Shown here piece after piece: positions 52,423 through 60,696 of a stretch of DNA of 64,000 bases (its first letter is position 1; each line of letters starts with the position of its first letter). Under the pieces are notes generated by a model. It made no database searches. It had not been told where the DNA came from and saw nothing but the letters and a program-made list of their open reading frames with translations. Position numbers and translations under genes: made by a program. This stretch comes from UBA3305 sp002373555 (lineage in GTDB: Bacteria; Bacillota; Clostridia; Lachnospirales; Lachnospiraceae): contig CAMOER010000002.1 in NCBI GenBank assembly GCA_946612455.1, forward strand, positions 62,001 to 126,000, written 5' to 3'.

Positions 52423-53280
52423 TTACGCATTCAGCTCCTTCAGCACCGTCTCCGCCAGCTCCATCTGCTCCTTCGCTTCGGCAAGCTTCCCCTGCCGCTC
52501 CAGCGCCAGCGCCAGATTCTTCGTGATCGAAGCATACGCCCGGTTCCTGCCAAAGTATCTGCTGACCTCCGCTCTCGCATCCCGGAACGACTGCTCCGCC
52601 TCCGCATACTTCTCTTCCGCAATATACACCTGTCCCCAGGCAGAAAGCAGTGAAGAATAATGCGGATCCTCATTGTCCTCTGTCGCGAACAGCGCAGCCG
52701 CATCCTCCAGATGCTTCTTCGCCTGGTCCAGATCTCCTGTCTGGCAGTACAGATTCGCCAGGTTCACGTGATTGGTCGCCTGCTCGATCTCCGTGCCCGC
52801 CAGCTTCTCGATGATCTTCAGCGCCTCTTCCGAATACTCCTTCGCTTTCCACGACGCGCCTTTCTCCAGATACAGCAGGGACAAATTATTGTACAGACCG
52901 GCGATCCGGAAATCGCCGTCATCCAGGTAGGCCTTGTAGATCTCCAGGGCCTCCTCAAAAAGTTTGATCGCCTCTTCCGGGAATCCGCCCACTCTGTATG
53001 CATTCGCCGCATTCTGCAGCGTGCTGGCATACGGCACCGTGCCGATCATATTCTTCTCATCGAAGATTGCCTTCGTCCTGCCGAAGATGCGGACGGCATC
53101 CCGGATCTGCCCGAGCTCCCGGTAGAGGCCCATCATCTCGTTGTTCAGAACGATCTGGGTCTGCCAGTCATCTTCTTCCTCGGCTTTTCTTACCGTTTCC
53201 GTCAGGAACTCTTCCGTTTTCACACGGTCTCCCGCAGCATAGAGCGCATCCAGCTCCGTTAAGATCTTCTGAACATCCAT
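52423..53280 (-). CDS. Tetratricopeptide repeat protein
   Basis: A 285-residue all-helical protein with six to seven TPR units, for example 'NAANAYRVGGFPEEAIKLFEEALEIYKAYL', 'NNLSLLYLEKGASWKAKEYSEEALKII' and 'NLALALERQGKLAEAKEQMELAE' (partial patterns). It should be a scaffold or peptide-binding adaptor. It lies 12 bp downstream of fprA and 58 bp upstream of the DUF4037 gene, and probably works with both DUF proteins. There is no membrane segment or signal peptide. Confidence 0.9.
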   Translation of the reverse strand: MDVQKILTELDALYAAGDRVKTEEFLTETVRKAEEEDDWQTQIVLNNEMMGLYRELGQIRDAVRIFGRTKAIFDEKNMIGTVPYASTLQNAANAYRVGGFPEEAIKLFEEALEIYKAYLDDGDFRIAGLYNNLSLLYLEKGASWKAKEYSEEALKIIEKLAGTEIEQATNHVNLANLYCQTGDLDQAKKHLEDAAALFATEDNEDPHYSSLLSAWGQVYIAEEKYAEAEQSFRDARAEVSRYFGRNRAYASITKNLALALERQGKLAEAKEQMELAETVLKELNA

Positions 53281-53292
53281 GGTCTTCCTCCG

Positions 53293-54459
53293 TTATGCGT
53301 CTTTGACGACCTTTGCAAGCGCAGCAAGCGCTTCCTTATCTGCTTCCTTGACGGCTGACTTAATGGTCACGACCGGATCAAGGATGGTGATATTCTTCAT
53401 GCCTTCCAGATAGCCCCGCATGGTCTTCGCTGCCGTGGGACCCCAGGAACCGTTCTCCACAAGCGCGACCTTGCGGTTCTGATAGCCCTTCGCACGCAGA
53501 TGCACGAGCAGATCCTCCATGGGAAGGAACACGCCGGCATCATAGCTGGACGCCATCAGGATCATCCTGTCATAGCGGAACGCATCCTCGATGATCTCCG
53601 CGACATCACTTCTCGGCACCTCCATCAGAGAGACCTTCTCCTCGCCGAGCGCCTCAAGCTGTTCCTTCATATATTCAGCCGCCTGCAGCGTGTTTCCGTG
53701 AATGGAAGCCACGGCAATGAGCACGCCCCTGTTCTCGGGCTCATATTTGCTCCAGGTATCATACAGGCCGATATAGTAGCCGAGATTCTCCTTCAGCACC
53801 GGGCCGTGCAGCGGGCAGATCACCTTGATATCCAGCTTTGCAGCCTTCTTCAGAAGTGCCTGTACCTGCATTCCGTATTTGCCGCAGATATTGAAATAAT
53901 ATCTTCTGGCTTCGCAGGCCCAGTCATCGGTCTCATTCTTGATCGCGCCGAATTTGCCGAAGCCGTCCGCTGCGAAAAGCACGCCTTCCGTCTTCTCGAA
54001 GCTCACCATGACCTCCGGCCAGTGCACCATGGGCGCCATAAAGAACTGCAGCGTATGCGCGCCGAGCGAAAGCTCCTCGCCTTCCTTGACCGTGATTTTC
54101 TGCATGGCAGAGGCATCATAATAATTCGGGAGCATGTTGAAGGTCTTCGCATTGCCGACCAGCGTTGTCTCCGGATACTTCGCCATGAACTGCGCAAGCG
54201 TACCCGCATGGTCGGGCTCCAGATGATGGATCACCAGATAATCCGGTTTCCTGTCACCGAGGGCAGCCGCCAGGTTCGCAAGCCATTCGTCCGAACCGCG
54301 CTTATCGCAGGTATCCATCACGGCGATCTTCTCATCAAGAATGATATAGGAATTGTAAGCCATTCCTTCGGGAACGACATACTGGCTTTCAAAAAGATCA
54401 ATAGTGTCATCATCTACGCCGATGTAACGGATCGCATCGGAGATTTCTGTATAGTTCAT
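53293..54459 (-). CDS. Flavodiiron protein, FprA family
   Basis: A 388-residue A-type flavoprotein that reduces oxygen or nitric oxide to protect an anaerobe. The beta-lactamase-like domain has the di-iron ligands in 'VIHHLEPDHAGTL' (H-x-E-x-D) and further His in 'MVHWPEVMV' and 'CPLHGPVLKENL'. The C-terminal flavodoxin domain has 'VLIAVASIHGNTLQAAEYM'. No extra rubredoxin domain is present. It is first in an operon with TPR, DUF4037 and DUF4125 genes. Confidence 0.93.
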   Translation of the reverse strand: MNYTEISDAIRYIGVDDDTIDLFESQYVVPEGMAYNSYIILDEKIAVMDTCDKRGSDEWLANLAAALGDRKPDYLVIHHLEPDHAGTLAQFMAKYPETTLVGNAKTFNMLPNYYDASAMQKITVKEGEELSLGAHTLQFFMAPMVHWPEVMVSFEKTEGVLFAADGFGKFGAIKNETDDWACEARRYYFNICGKYGMQVQALLKKAAKLDIKVICPLHGPVLKENLGYYIGLYDTWSKYEPENRGVLIAVASIHGNTLQAAEYMKEQLEALGEEKVSLMEVPRSDVAEIIEDAFRYDRMILMASSYDAGVFLPMEDLLVHLRAKGYQNRKVALVENGSWGPTAAKTMRGYLEGMKNITILDPVVTIKSAVKEADKEALAALAKVVKDA

Positions 54460-54596
54460 ATCGGTATTCCGCCTTTCCGCTGTCTCTTCTTAAAAACAGC
54501 CCATATAGTATATCATAATTCCGATCGGTGTAAAAGAGATTTACGCTCTTCTGTGCTTCTTTTGCATTTTTTGCAGAAAGAACTCCTTGTGCAATC

Positions 54597-54624
54597 CCGA
54601 AAATGCGTTATAATAATAAATTAA
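54597..54624 (+). promoter_or_regulatory. Promoter of the vWA/Ig-like protein gene
   Basis: TTGTGC (54597-54602), 16 bp and TATAAT (54619-54624) lie about 37 bp before the start codon. The -10 is consensus. Confidence 0.75.
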
Positions 54625-54660
54625 CTATCGAAGTATTCTATCAAAAGAGAGGCGATCATA

Positions 54661-56532
54661 ATGAAGAGGATCTTATCCCTGATCCTGGCAGCAGTGCTCC
54701 TTCTGGGCCCCGCCCTTCCGGCATCTGCCGCCGCAAAATACAAATTGAACAAGACCAAGGCAGCCGTTGAGATCGGTGAGACCGTAGCGCTCTCGATCAC
54801 CGAGAACGGCAAAGCCGTATCCGACGTAAAATGGAAAAGTTCCAAAACATCGGTTGCGGAAGTGACGGCGGACGGTCTGGTGACCGGCATTTCCGCCGGC
54901 AAGGCAACTGTCACCGGTACTGTGGGCGGCAGCAGTTATAAATGCACCGTCACAGTCACAGAGCATACGAACGAGGCCATGAAGCGCTACACCGTCCTTG
55001 TCCTGGACAACAGCGCCAGAATGAAGGGAACAGCGTTTGAAGAAGAAAAGGCAGCCGTCAGATCCTTCTGCAATACGCTGCTTGCCGCGGACGGAAAGAA
55101 CTATGCAGCAATCGTTGTCTACAATAACAGAGGCACCGCTGCCTATGCCTGCAAATTCACCTCCAGCAAGAAGAAAATCTCGAAAGCACTTGCGTCCCTG
55201 AAGAAATGCAGCGGAAAGCAAAACATCAATTCCGGCATTGCCAAAGCCTGGCAGCTTCTGAAAAAAGGCAATGACGGCAGCAATGTAATCAAGAACGTGA
55301 TCATCGTTTCCAACGGAATCAGTGAAAAAGGCAAAGATCTTTCGAGCGGCAGATACACTGCGAAGGACAGCAAAAAATACTATACGCTTGCAAACCGGAT
55401 CTACCGGAGCGCAGGCGTTCTCAAGGATCTCAATTACTCCGTCTACACCCTCGGTTTTTATCAGAAGACATCGAAAAAGGATGCGGCCTTCGGCAAAAGG
55501 GTGCTGAAGGATGCCGCTTCTTCGGGAAAATACTATACCGTCAGGAAGTCGTCCTCTTTCGACAGTGTCTTTTCGAAAATCGCAGACAGTATGACATCCG
55601 CTTCCATCAGCAAACAGAAACTCACCCTCACGGCAGGCAACACGGGAAACCTTACCGTACGGCAGAACGGAAAGAAAGCGAAGGCAGTCTGGAAAAGCAG
55701 CAATAAAAAAGTCGCCAGAGTCAGCCAGACCGGCGAGGTGACCGCAGTTGCAGAAGGCACCTGCACGATCTCGGCGGTACTCGGCAGCGAGAAGCTCAAA
55801 TGCAAGGTAACGGTCAATCCCGCTTCCAAAATAGCAGGCAAAACACTCACAGTTTCCGCGGATACACTGAGCGTCTATGTCGGAAAGAGCAAAACGCTGA
55901 CTGCGAAAGTCGGCAGCAAAAAGAAGACCGTCAAATGGTCCAGCAAGGACAGCTCGATTGCCAGAGTCGACAGGAACGGCAAGGTAACCGGTGTCAAGCA
56001 GGGAACGACAACCGTCTATGCGAAGTACGGCAAGCAGACCGTCAAAGTGACCGTCAAGGTCTCGGTCAAACATCCGAACCTCTCCTTCTATATCCTGCAT
56101 GATCCGGTCGTTTCCAGGATGGGCTACAAGAAAGTCAACGAATCCGGTGCGCAGCTGAAGGTCAATACCGGCGGCAAGGTGACGAAATGCGGTGTGTATC
56201 TCTACACCGCGGGCGGCAAGGACAACTTCATCATTGCCTGCAAGGGAACGAAGCTCAAGTCGATCGATATCAACTGCTATCTCGGATACAACGGCAGCAT
56301 CCTGTACGACTCCTACAACACCTCCGGCCACAGCTGGTATATGTCCCGCTATGCGATGAAGAAAGACAAGAACGGGATCTGGAGCAAGGGCGGCAAATTT
56401 GAAGCGATCAGCTTCAGCGTGGAAGACAAGAACGGGAACAACCTGACGGCTTCCGGTGCCGGCGTCGACAGCAAGCACATCAAGGTCTTCAAAGATCTGA
56501 CAAAGATGAAGAAGTGGCTGAAACAGAATTAA
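54661..56532 (+). CDS. Secreted protein with Ig-like (Big_2) and vWA domains
   Basis: A 623-residue lysine-rich exported protein with a signal peptide to about residue 24 (ASAAAK). Order: Big_2 domain (about 26-100), vWA domain (about 108-310), two further Big_2 domains (about 316-395 and 400-475; each has 'KWKSSKTSVAEV'-like and 'GLVTGISAGKATVTGTV'-like halves), and a C-terminal domain of about 140 residues I do not recognise. The vWA metal site is degenerate: 'LDNSARMKG' lacks the second Ser of DxSxS, and 'IIVSNGI' has Asn where the MIDAS Asp is usual. No sortase motif or S-layer repeat is visible. It probably binds an envelope or host ligand without metal. RBS is GAGAGGCGATCATA. Confidence 0.88.
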   Translation: MKRILSLILAAVLLLGPALPASAAAKYKLNKTKAAVEIGETVALSITENGKAVSDVKWKSSKTSVAEVTADGLVTGISAGKATVTGTVGGSSYKCTVTVTEHTNEAMKRYTVLVLDNSARMKGTAFEEEKAAVRSFCNTLLAADGKNYAAIVVYNNRGTAAYACKFTSSKKKISKALASLKKCSGKQNINSGIAKAWQLLKKGNDGSNVIKNVIIVSNGISEKGKDLSSGRYTAKDSKKYYTLANRIYRSAGVLKDLNYSVYTLGFYQKTSKKDAAFGKRVLKDAASSGKYYTVRKSSSFDSVFSKIADSMTSASISKQKLTLTAGNTGNLTVRQNGKKAKAVWKSSNKKVARVSQTGEVTAVAEGTCTISAVLGSEKLKCKVTVNPASKIAGKTLTVSADTLSVYVGKSKTLTAKVGSKKKTVKWSSKDSSIARVDRNGKVTGVKQGTTTVYAKYGKQTVKVTVKVSVKHPNLSFYILHDPVVSRMGYKKVNESGAQLKVNTGGKVTKCGVYLYTAGGKDNFIIACKGTKLKSIDINCYLGYNGSILYDSYNTSGHSWYMSRYAMKKDKNGIWSKGGKFEAISFSVEDKNGNNLTASGAGVDSKHIKVFKDLTKMKKWLKQN

Positions 56533-56540
56533 AACAGTAC

Positions 56541-56585
56541 GTCCCCGGGCGGGGACAGGGCCGGTTCCCTGTCCCACCCGGGGAC
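56541..56585. repeat. GC-rich 20-bp-stem palindrome
   Basis: GTCCCCGGGCGGGGACAGGG (56541-56560) pairs with 56566-56585 with one mismatch around CCGGT. It lies between convergent genes and may stop both transcripts, but no T-run follows, so it resembles an intergenic REP-type element. Confidence 0.7.
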
Positions 56586-56590
56586 GCTTC

Positions 56591-56980
56591 TTACTCCTCC
56601 GCGACAGCGAATGCTGTCGCGTATTCTTTTTCATGGGTGATGGAGATATGGATCCTGCGGATCCCTGCAGAGGCCAGGACCGGCGCCAGGTCCTCCGTGA
56701 TATGCACATACGGATGTCCGTCCTCCGCCCGTAAAGTCTCGATCTTCCGCAGATCGAGCGGCATTTCCGCATACGGAGCCACCGCCTTGAAGACAGCTTC
56801 CTTAACAGCGAACCGGCCCGCGTAATACTCCGAAAGCGGCTTCACGCGGTCCGTCTCCGGCGCCATGTCTCTCTCCGCCTGCGTATAAGTCTTCCGGAAA
56901 AAGGCGGACGAAGCATCCTTCTCCAGCATCTTTCTGATCCGTTCAATTTCCACGGTATCCACACCGATCCCGATGATCAT
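56591..56980 (-). CDS. acpS: Holo-[acyl-carrier-protein] synthase
   Basis: A 129-residue enzyme that moves phosphopantetheine from CoA to acyl carrier protein. Mg-binding Asp is in 'IIGIGVDTVEIERI' and Glu in 'GRFAVKEAVFKA'. Length fits AcpS. It lies 17 bp downstream of rlmH, likely co-transcribed. Confidence 0.93.
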   Translation of the reverse strand: MIIGIGVDTVEIERIRKMLEKDASSAFFRKTYTQAERDMAPETDRVKPLSEYYAGRFAVKEAVFKAVAPYAEMPLDLRKIETLRAEDGHPYVHITEDLAPVLASAGIRRIHISITHEKEYATAFAVAEE

Positions 56981-56997
56981 GGCCGTACCTCCGCTTC

Positions 56998-57477
56998 TTA
57001 TTTGTGATATGGTTCATTCTTCATGATCCTGAACGCCCGGTAGATCTGCTCCGCCAGGATCACCCGCATCAGCTGATGGGGAAATGTCATATCCGAAAAC
57101 GAGATCTTCACGTCGGCCTTCTGAAGCACCTCGTCCGAAAGCCCCAGCGACCCGCCGATGATAAAGCTGATATGACTGGCCCCACGCAGCATGCTGTCCG
57201 AGATCCAGGACGAAAAACCGACCGAATCCATCTTTTTCCCATTGATCGCCAGCGCCGTCTTCAGACTGTTTTCCGGCAGGCGCTTCAGGATCCGCTCCCC
57301 CTCAATGCGTTTGACATTTTCCTCTTCCTTCGCTGACGCATTCTCGGAGGTCTGCTCATCCGCCACCTCGATGATCTCGAACGAAACATATCTTCCCAGA
57401 CGCTTGGCGTACTCATCGATCGCCGCGCGCCAGTATTTTTCCTTCAGTTTTCCGACTGCTATGACTGTGATCTTCAT
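56998..57477 (-). CDS. rlmH: 23S rRNA pseudouridine-1915 N3-methyltransferase
   Basis: A 159-residue SPOUT methyltransferase of the RlmH/YbeA family: 'ITVIAVGKLKEKYWRAAIDEY' N-terminus, 'FIIGGSLGLSDEVLQKAD' SAM knot and conserved C-terminus 'FPHQLMRVILAEQIYRAFRI..PYHK'. It methylates helix 69 of 23S rRNA. The start at 57477 follows AGGAGAAATGC; the longer frame has no family match. Confidence 0.96.
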   Translation of the reverse strand: MKITVIAVGKLKEKYWRAAIDEYAKRLGRYVSFEIIEVADEQTSENASAKEEENVKRIEGERILKRLPENSLKTALAINGKKMDSVGFSSWISDSMLRGASHISFIIGGSLGLSDEVLQKADVKISFSDMTFPHQLMRVILAEQIYRAFRIMKNEPYHK

Positions 57478-57574
57478 GCATTTCTCCTGCTCCGCGAACG
57501 GACAAACCATATAGAATAATCCTTCTTCCCGTGGTATAATCAGATATCATCGGAAAGGAAAGGAGGAGCCTTTT

Positions 57575-58327
57575 ATGACCTACTGGGACGCCATCGGCCG
57601 TGCCATTGCCGCACTCGAGCCGCTGGATGAAGCAAACCGCATCGCGGATTTCCTGAACCGCTCCGGCCTTTCTGCAACCGTTTCCACAGATCCCGACAGC
57701 GATCTTTACGCTGTTCTGGTCCCGAAGGATGAGGAATATGCTTCCGTTGGCTTTATGGAGACCTACCGGAAGCACCGATCGGAGATGACCAATGCCGAGA
57801 ACGAATACCGCTCTCATGTTCTTTCGCCGTCTCCGGACATCGTGCCCTCCGAAGAAAAATTCCGTTACGAGACCAACTCCTCCGTGGCTTTCATGCTGGC
57901 CGGCGCCGTGATCTTCATCATGGCTGTCGTTCATTTCTTCTTTATTCTGCGCCGTGCCGTCCCCGGCGTCGTGGCGGACTGCATTCCCGAACTGATCTTC
58001 GGCTCGGTCTTTCTTGTATTCGGCATGTCCAGCCAGCAGAAAGTGCAGATGCTGCGGACCGCGATCCTGGAGGAGAACGCGTTCAACGACCGGGTCGTGA
58101 ACTGGTGCACGACCACCTATTCTGCCGAGCATATCGACAAAGTCATCGATGCCGCCGGCTACGAAGAGGATCTGACCGATGCCGAGATGGCATCCTTAAG
58201 ACGTACGCTGCTGAAGGACTACATCCTCCGCGAATATGATATCACGGACAATGCCTATCTGGATTATCTCGTCGACCTGGTCTACAAGCGGCTCTATTTC
58301 CCGAACACCATCTCGGCGGCGATGTAA
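57575..58327 (+). CDS. Two-helix membrane protein of unknown function
   Basis: A 250-residue protein. Residues 1-95 are soluble; 'EPLDEANRIADFLNRSGLSATVSTDPDSDLYAVLVPKDE' resembles a small putative-signal-transducing-type fold but I cannot assign it. Two membrane helices (about 106-126 and 133-152) follow, then a C-terminal helical domain ('AEHIDKVIDAAGYEEDLTDAEMASLRR'). The start follows AAAGGAGGAGCC. It is divergent from rlmH and ends 3 bp before the convergent Cys-rich gene. No recognised family. Confidence 0.65.
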   Translation: MTYWDAIGRAIAALEPLDEANRIADFLNRSGLSATVSTDPDSDLYAVLVPKDEEYASVGFMETYRKHRSEMTNAENEYRSHVLSPSPDIVPSEEKFRYETNSSVAFMLAGAVIFIMAVVHFFFILRRAVPGVVADCIPELIFGSVFLVFGMSSQQKVQMLRTAILEENAFNDRVVNWCTTTYSAEHIDKVIDAAGYEEDLTDAEMASLRRTLLKDYILREYDITDNAYLDYLVDLVYKRLYFPNTISAAM

Positions 58328-58330
58328 ATC

Positions 58331-58570
58331 TCACAGGTTCTTCAGCTTCTCTATGACCGCTTCATAATTTTCAGCTCTGTGCGGGAACGTGCATCCCGTA
58401 CAGTTTTTTATGCGCGCATCTCCCCGCTCGATCCACGCCGGATGTCCCGGGCAGTCCTCGATCCTGTAGAACGGGCAGTAGCAGAACAGACAGTTGATCT
58501 CCTCGATCCCTTTATGACAGGGATAATATTCACAGTCCCTGTTCTCAAAATATTTATAGGAAGCTTTCAT
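58331..58570 (-). CDS. Cysteine-rich small domain protein
   Basis: A 79-residue protein matching the Cys_rich_small family (PF04071): 'NRDCEYYPCHKGIEEINCLFCYCPFY', 'DCPGHPAW' and 'KNCTGCTFPH' (family patterns), about nine conserved cysteines with histidines, thus probably metal binding. Homologs occur alone or fused to cobalamin-synthesis proteins. ATG 58570 directly follows the recG stop (1-bp gap), so translation is coupled. Confidence 0.85.
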   Translation of the reverse strand: MKASYKYFENRDCEYYPCHKGIEEINCLFCYCPFYRIEDCPGHPAWIERGDARIKNCTGCTFPHRAENYEAVIEKLKNL

Positions 58571-58571
58571 C

Positions 58572-60623
58572 TTACAGTCCCAGCTCCTTTTCACCCGACG
58601 CAGCCGCCTGCGCCTTTTTCAGCAGTTCTTCATAGCCGGCCGTCTTTCCGGCACGCACATCCGCGAGGATCCGGTCCGCCGTATCCGCTGCCGCCTGCAG
58701 CAGCGGCGCATCCGAATAGATATCGCCCAGTTCAAAATGCAGATCGCCGCTCTGCCTGACGCCGAACAGATCGCCCGGGCCGCGCAGTTTCAGATCTTCG
58801 GAAGCGATCTTAAATCCGTCATTTGTGGAATTCAGGACAGAGAGCCTTTTATTCTCTTCTTCCTTCCCGGAGCCGTCGATGAAAATACAGTATGACTGTG
58901 CATCGCCTCTTCCGACGCGGCCCCGCAGCTGGTGCAGCTGTGCAAGACCGAACCTTTCGGCATTTTCCACCATCATCACCGTCGCATTCGGCACATCCAC
59001 GCCGACCTCAACGACTGTGGTGGAAACGAGCACCTGCGTTTTCCCGGACTGGAAATCCGCCATCTGCTGGTCCTTTTCCTTACCGCGCATTTTTCCGTGC
59101 AGCATCGCAACATTGATGTACGGCGGCAGCGCTTCCCGCAGCTTCTCCGTGTAGGTATTCACATCCACGATATCCGGATCATCGCCCTCTTCCACCATCG
59201 GGCAGATCACGTACGCCTGGTGTCCCTGATCGACCTGTTTCCTTATAAAATCATATGCCTTCGGCCGCCAGCCCGGATCCACGACGCAGTTTTTGATCGG
59301 CAGCCGCCTCGCCGGCACCTGATCGACGACGGAAATGTCCAGATCACCATAAATGATGATCGCAAGCGTACGGGGGATCGGTGTCGCACTCATGACGAGC
59401 GTATGCGGAAGCATGCCTTTCTGCGCCAGCGTGCTGCGCTGGTTGACGCCGAAACGGTGCTGCTCATCAGTGATGACCAGCGCCAGCGAATCGTATTCCA
59501 CTTTCTGCGTGATCAGCGCGTGCGTTCCGATGATCACGTCGACAGTGTGCTCCCGGATCGCCTCCGTCATCTTCCGCTTTTCTGCAGCCGTCATCGAACC
59601 GGTCAACAGACCGACCCGCACCGGCAGGCCTGCCGCTTCGAATGCTTTCCGGGTATTCTCGTAATGCTGGTGCGCAAGCACCTCTGTCGGCGCCATGAGA
59701 ACGCTCTGATACCCGTTCTCCGCGGCAAGCAGCATGGCGAGCTGTGCCAGCACGGTCTTGCCGGATCCGACATCTCCCTGCACCAGACGGTTCATCCTGG
59801 TGCTCCCGGTCATATCCGTAATGATTTCCGCTTCCACACGCTTCTGTGCATCCGTCAGATCATAGGACAGACTGTCCTTGAAAAGCTGCCGCCAGGAATC
59901 CTTCGGGAACAGAAAACCGTTGTCCTCCCGGATCCCGCCGCCTCTTAACGTCCGGATCTGCAGGATGAATAACAGGAACTCTTCAAAGACCAGCCGTCGG
60001 CGGGCTGCTTTTGTCGCCTCCATATCCTCCGGAAAATGGATCTCCGCAAGCGCCTCCATGATCCCGGGATACTGTCCTGCATTCCGGATTTCCGCGGGCA
60101 GGATCTCCGTCACTGTGCAATCCGACAGTGCAGCCCGGATCCATTTTCTCCAGTTCTTTGCAGACATGCCGGGGGGCAGAGAATAGACCGGCTGCAGCCG
60201 GCGCATCATTTCATCATAATCCGCAGGCGGAATGATCTGCGGCTGATCCATATGCACACCGTATTCATCCCGGAGGAGCCGGCCGTAGATCAGCGCGCCG
60301 TCCCCGCGCCGGATCGTCTTTGCGAGATACGGATTGCCGAACCACGAGAGCTTCACCTTCCCGGTGCCGTCCGAAAATGTCACGGAGGTGACTGCAAGGC
60401 GACGTCCTCTGCGGCTGACCGGCGCGGAGGAAAATGTACCGGCAAGCGTCACCATCGCGCCGTTTCCGGCTTCATAGATCTTGACGGGCGCAGCATAACG
60501 GACATACCGTCTCGGAAAAGCGCGCAGTAAATCCCCCACGGTGAAAATGCCCATCTTCTCCATGGCTTTCGCGCTCTTCTCCCCGATACCCTTGATTGTT
60601 GTTACGGAATCCGATTCTCTCAT
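58572..60623 (-). CDS. recG: ATP-dependent DNA helicase RecG
   Basis: A 683-residue helicase that remodels stalled forks and branched DNA. The N-terminal wedge/OB domain begins 'VTTIKGIGEKSAKAMEKMGIFTVGDLL'. Helicase motifs are 'VQGDVGSGKTVLAQLA' (I), 'ITDEQHRFGVNQR' (II), 'MSATPIPRTLAI' (III) and 'QLRGRVGRGDAQSYC' (VI). The start at 60623 is preferred over the longer frame at 60659 by family length, though the ribosome site is weak (AAAGAG). It is flanked upstream by the DAK2 terminator hairpin. Confidence 0.96.
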   Translation of the reverse strand: MRESDSVTTIKGIGEKSAKAMEKMGIFTVGDLLRAFPRRYVRYAAPVKIYEAGNGAMVTLAGTFSSAPVSRRGRRLAVTSVTFSDGTGKVKLSWFGNPYLAKTIRRGDGALIYGRLLRDEYGVHMDQPQIIPPADYDEMMRRLQPVYSLPPGMSAKNWRKWIRAALSDCTVTEILPAEIRNAGQYPGIMEALAEIHFPEDMEATKAARRRLVFEEFLLFILQIRTLRGGGIREDNGFLFPKDSWRQLFKDSLSYDLTDAQKRVEAEIITDMTGSTRMNRLVQGDVGSGKTVLAQLAMLLAAENGYQSVLMAPTEVLAHQHYENTRKAFEAAGLPVRVGLLTGSMTAAEKRKMTEAIREHTVDVIIGTHALITQKVEYDSLALVITDEQHRFGVNQRSTLAQKGMLPHTLVMSATPIPRTLAIIIYGDLDISVVDQVPARRLPIKNCVVDPGWRPKAYDFIRKQVDQGHQAYVICPMVEEGDDPDIVDVNTYTEKLREALPPYINVAMLHGKMRGKEKDQQMADFQSGKTQVLVSTTVVEVGVDVPNATVMMVENAERFGLAQLHQLRGRVGRGDAQSYCIFIDGSGKEEENKRLSVLNSTNDGFKIASEDLKLRGPGDLFGVRQSGDLHFELGDIYSDAPLLQAAADTADRILADVRAGKTAGYEELLKKAQAAASGEKELGL

Positions 60624-60649
60624 GATCTCTTTCAGAAAAGAACTGCAAA

Positions 60650-60669
60650 GAGCCGGCATATGCCGGCTC
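60650..60669 (-). terminator. Terminator hairpin after the DAK2 gene
   Basis: GAGCCGGCAT and its exact complement form a 20-bp perfect palindrome, followed on the minus strand by TTTGCAGTTCTTTT, 27 bp beyond the DAK2 stop and within the presumed recG leader. Confidence 0.65.
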
Positions 60670-60696
60670 CCGTGTCATCCGACCAATGATCGGCTG

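Noticed and set aside
54673..56772. 699-codon minus-strand frame opposite the vWA protein
   Set aside because: It is an antisense shadow without a ribosome site; the plus-strand protein has a signal peptide, domains, promoter and ribosome site.
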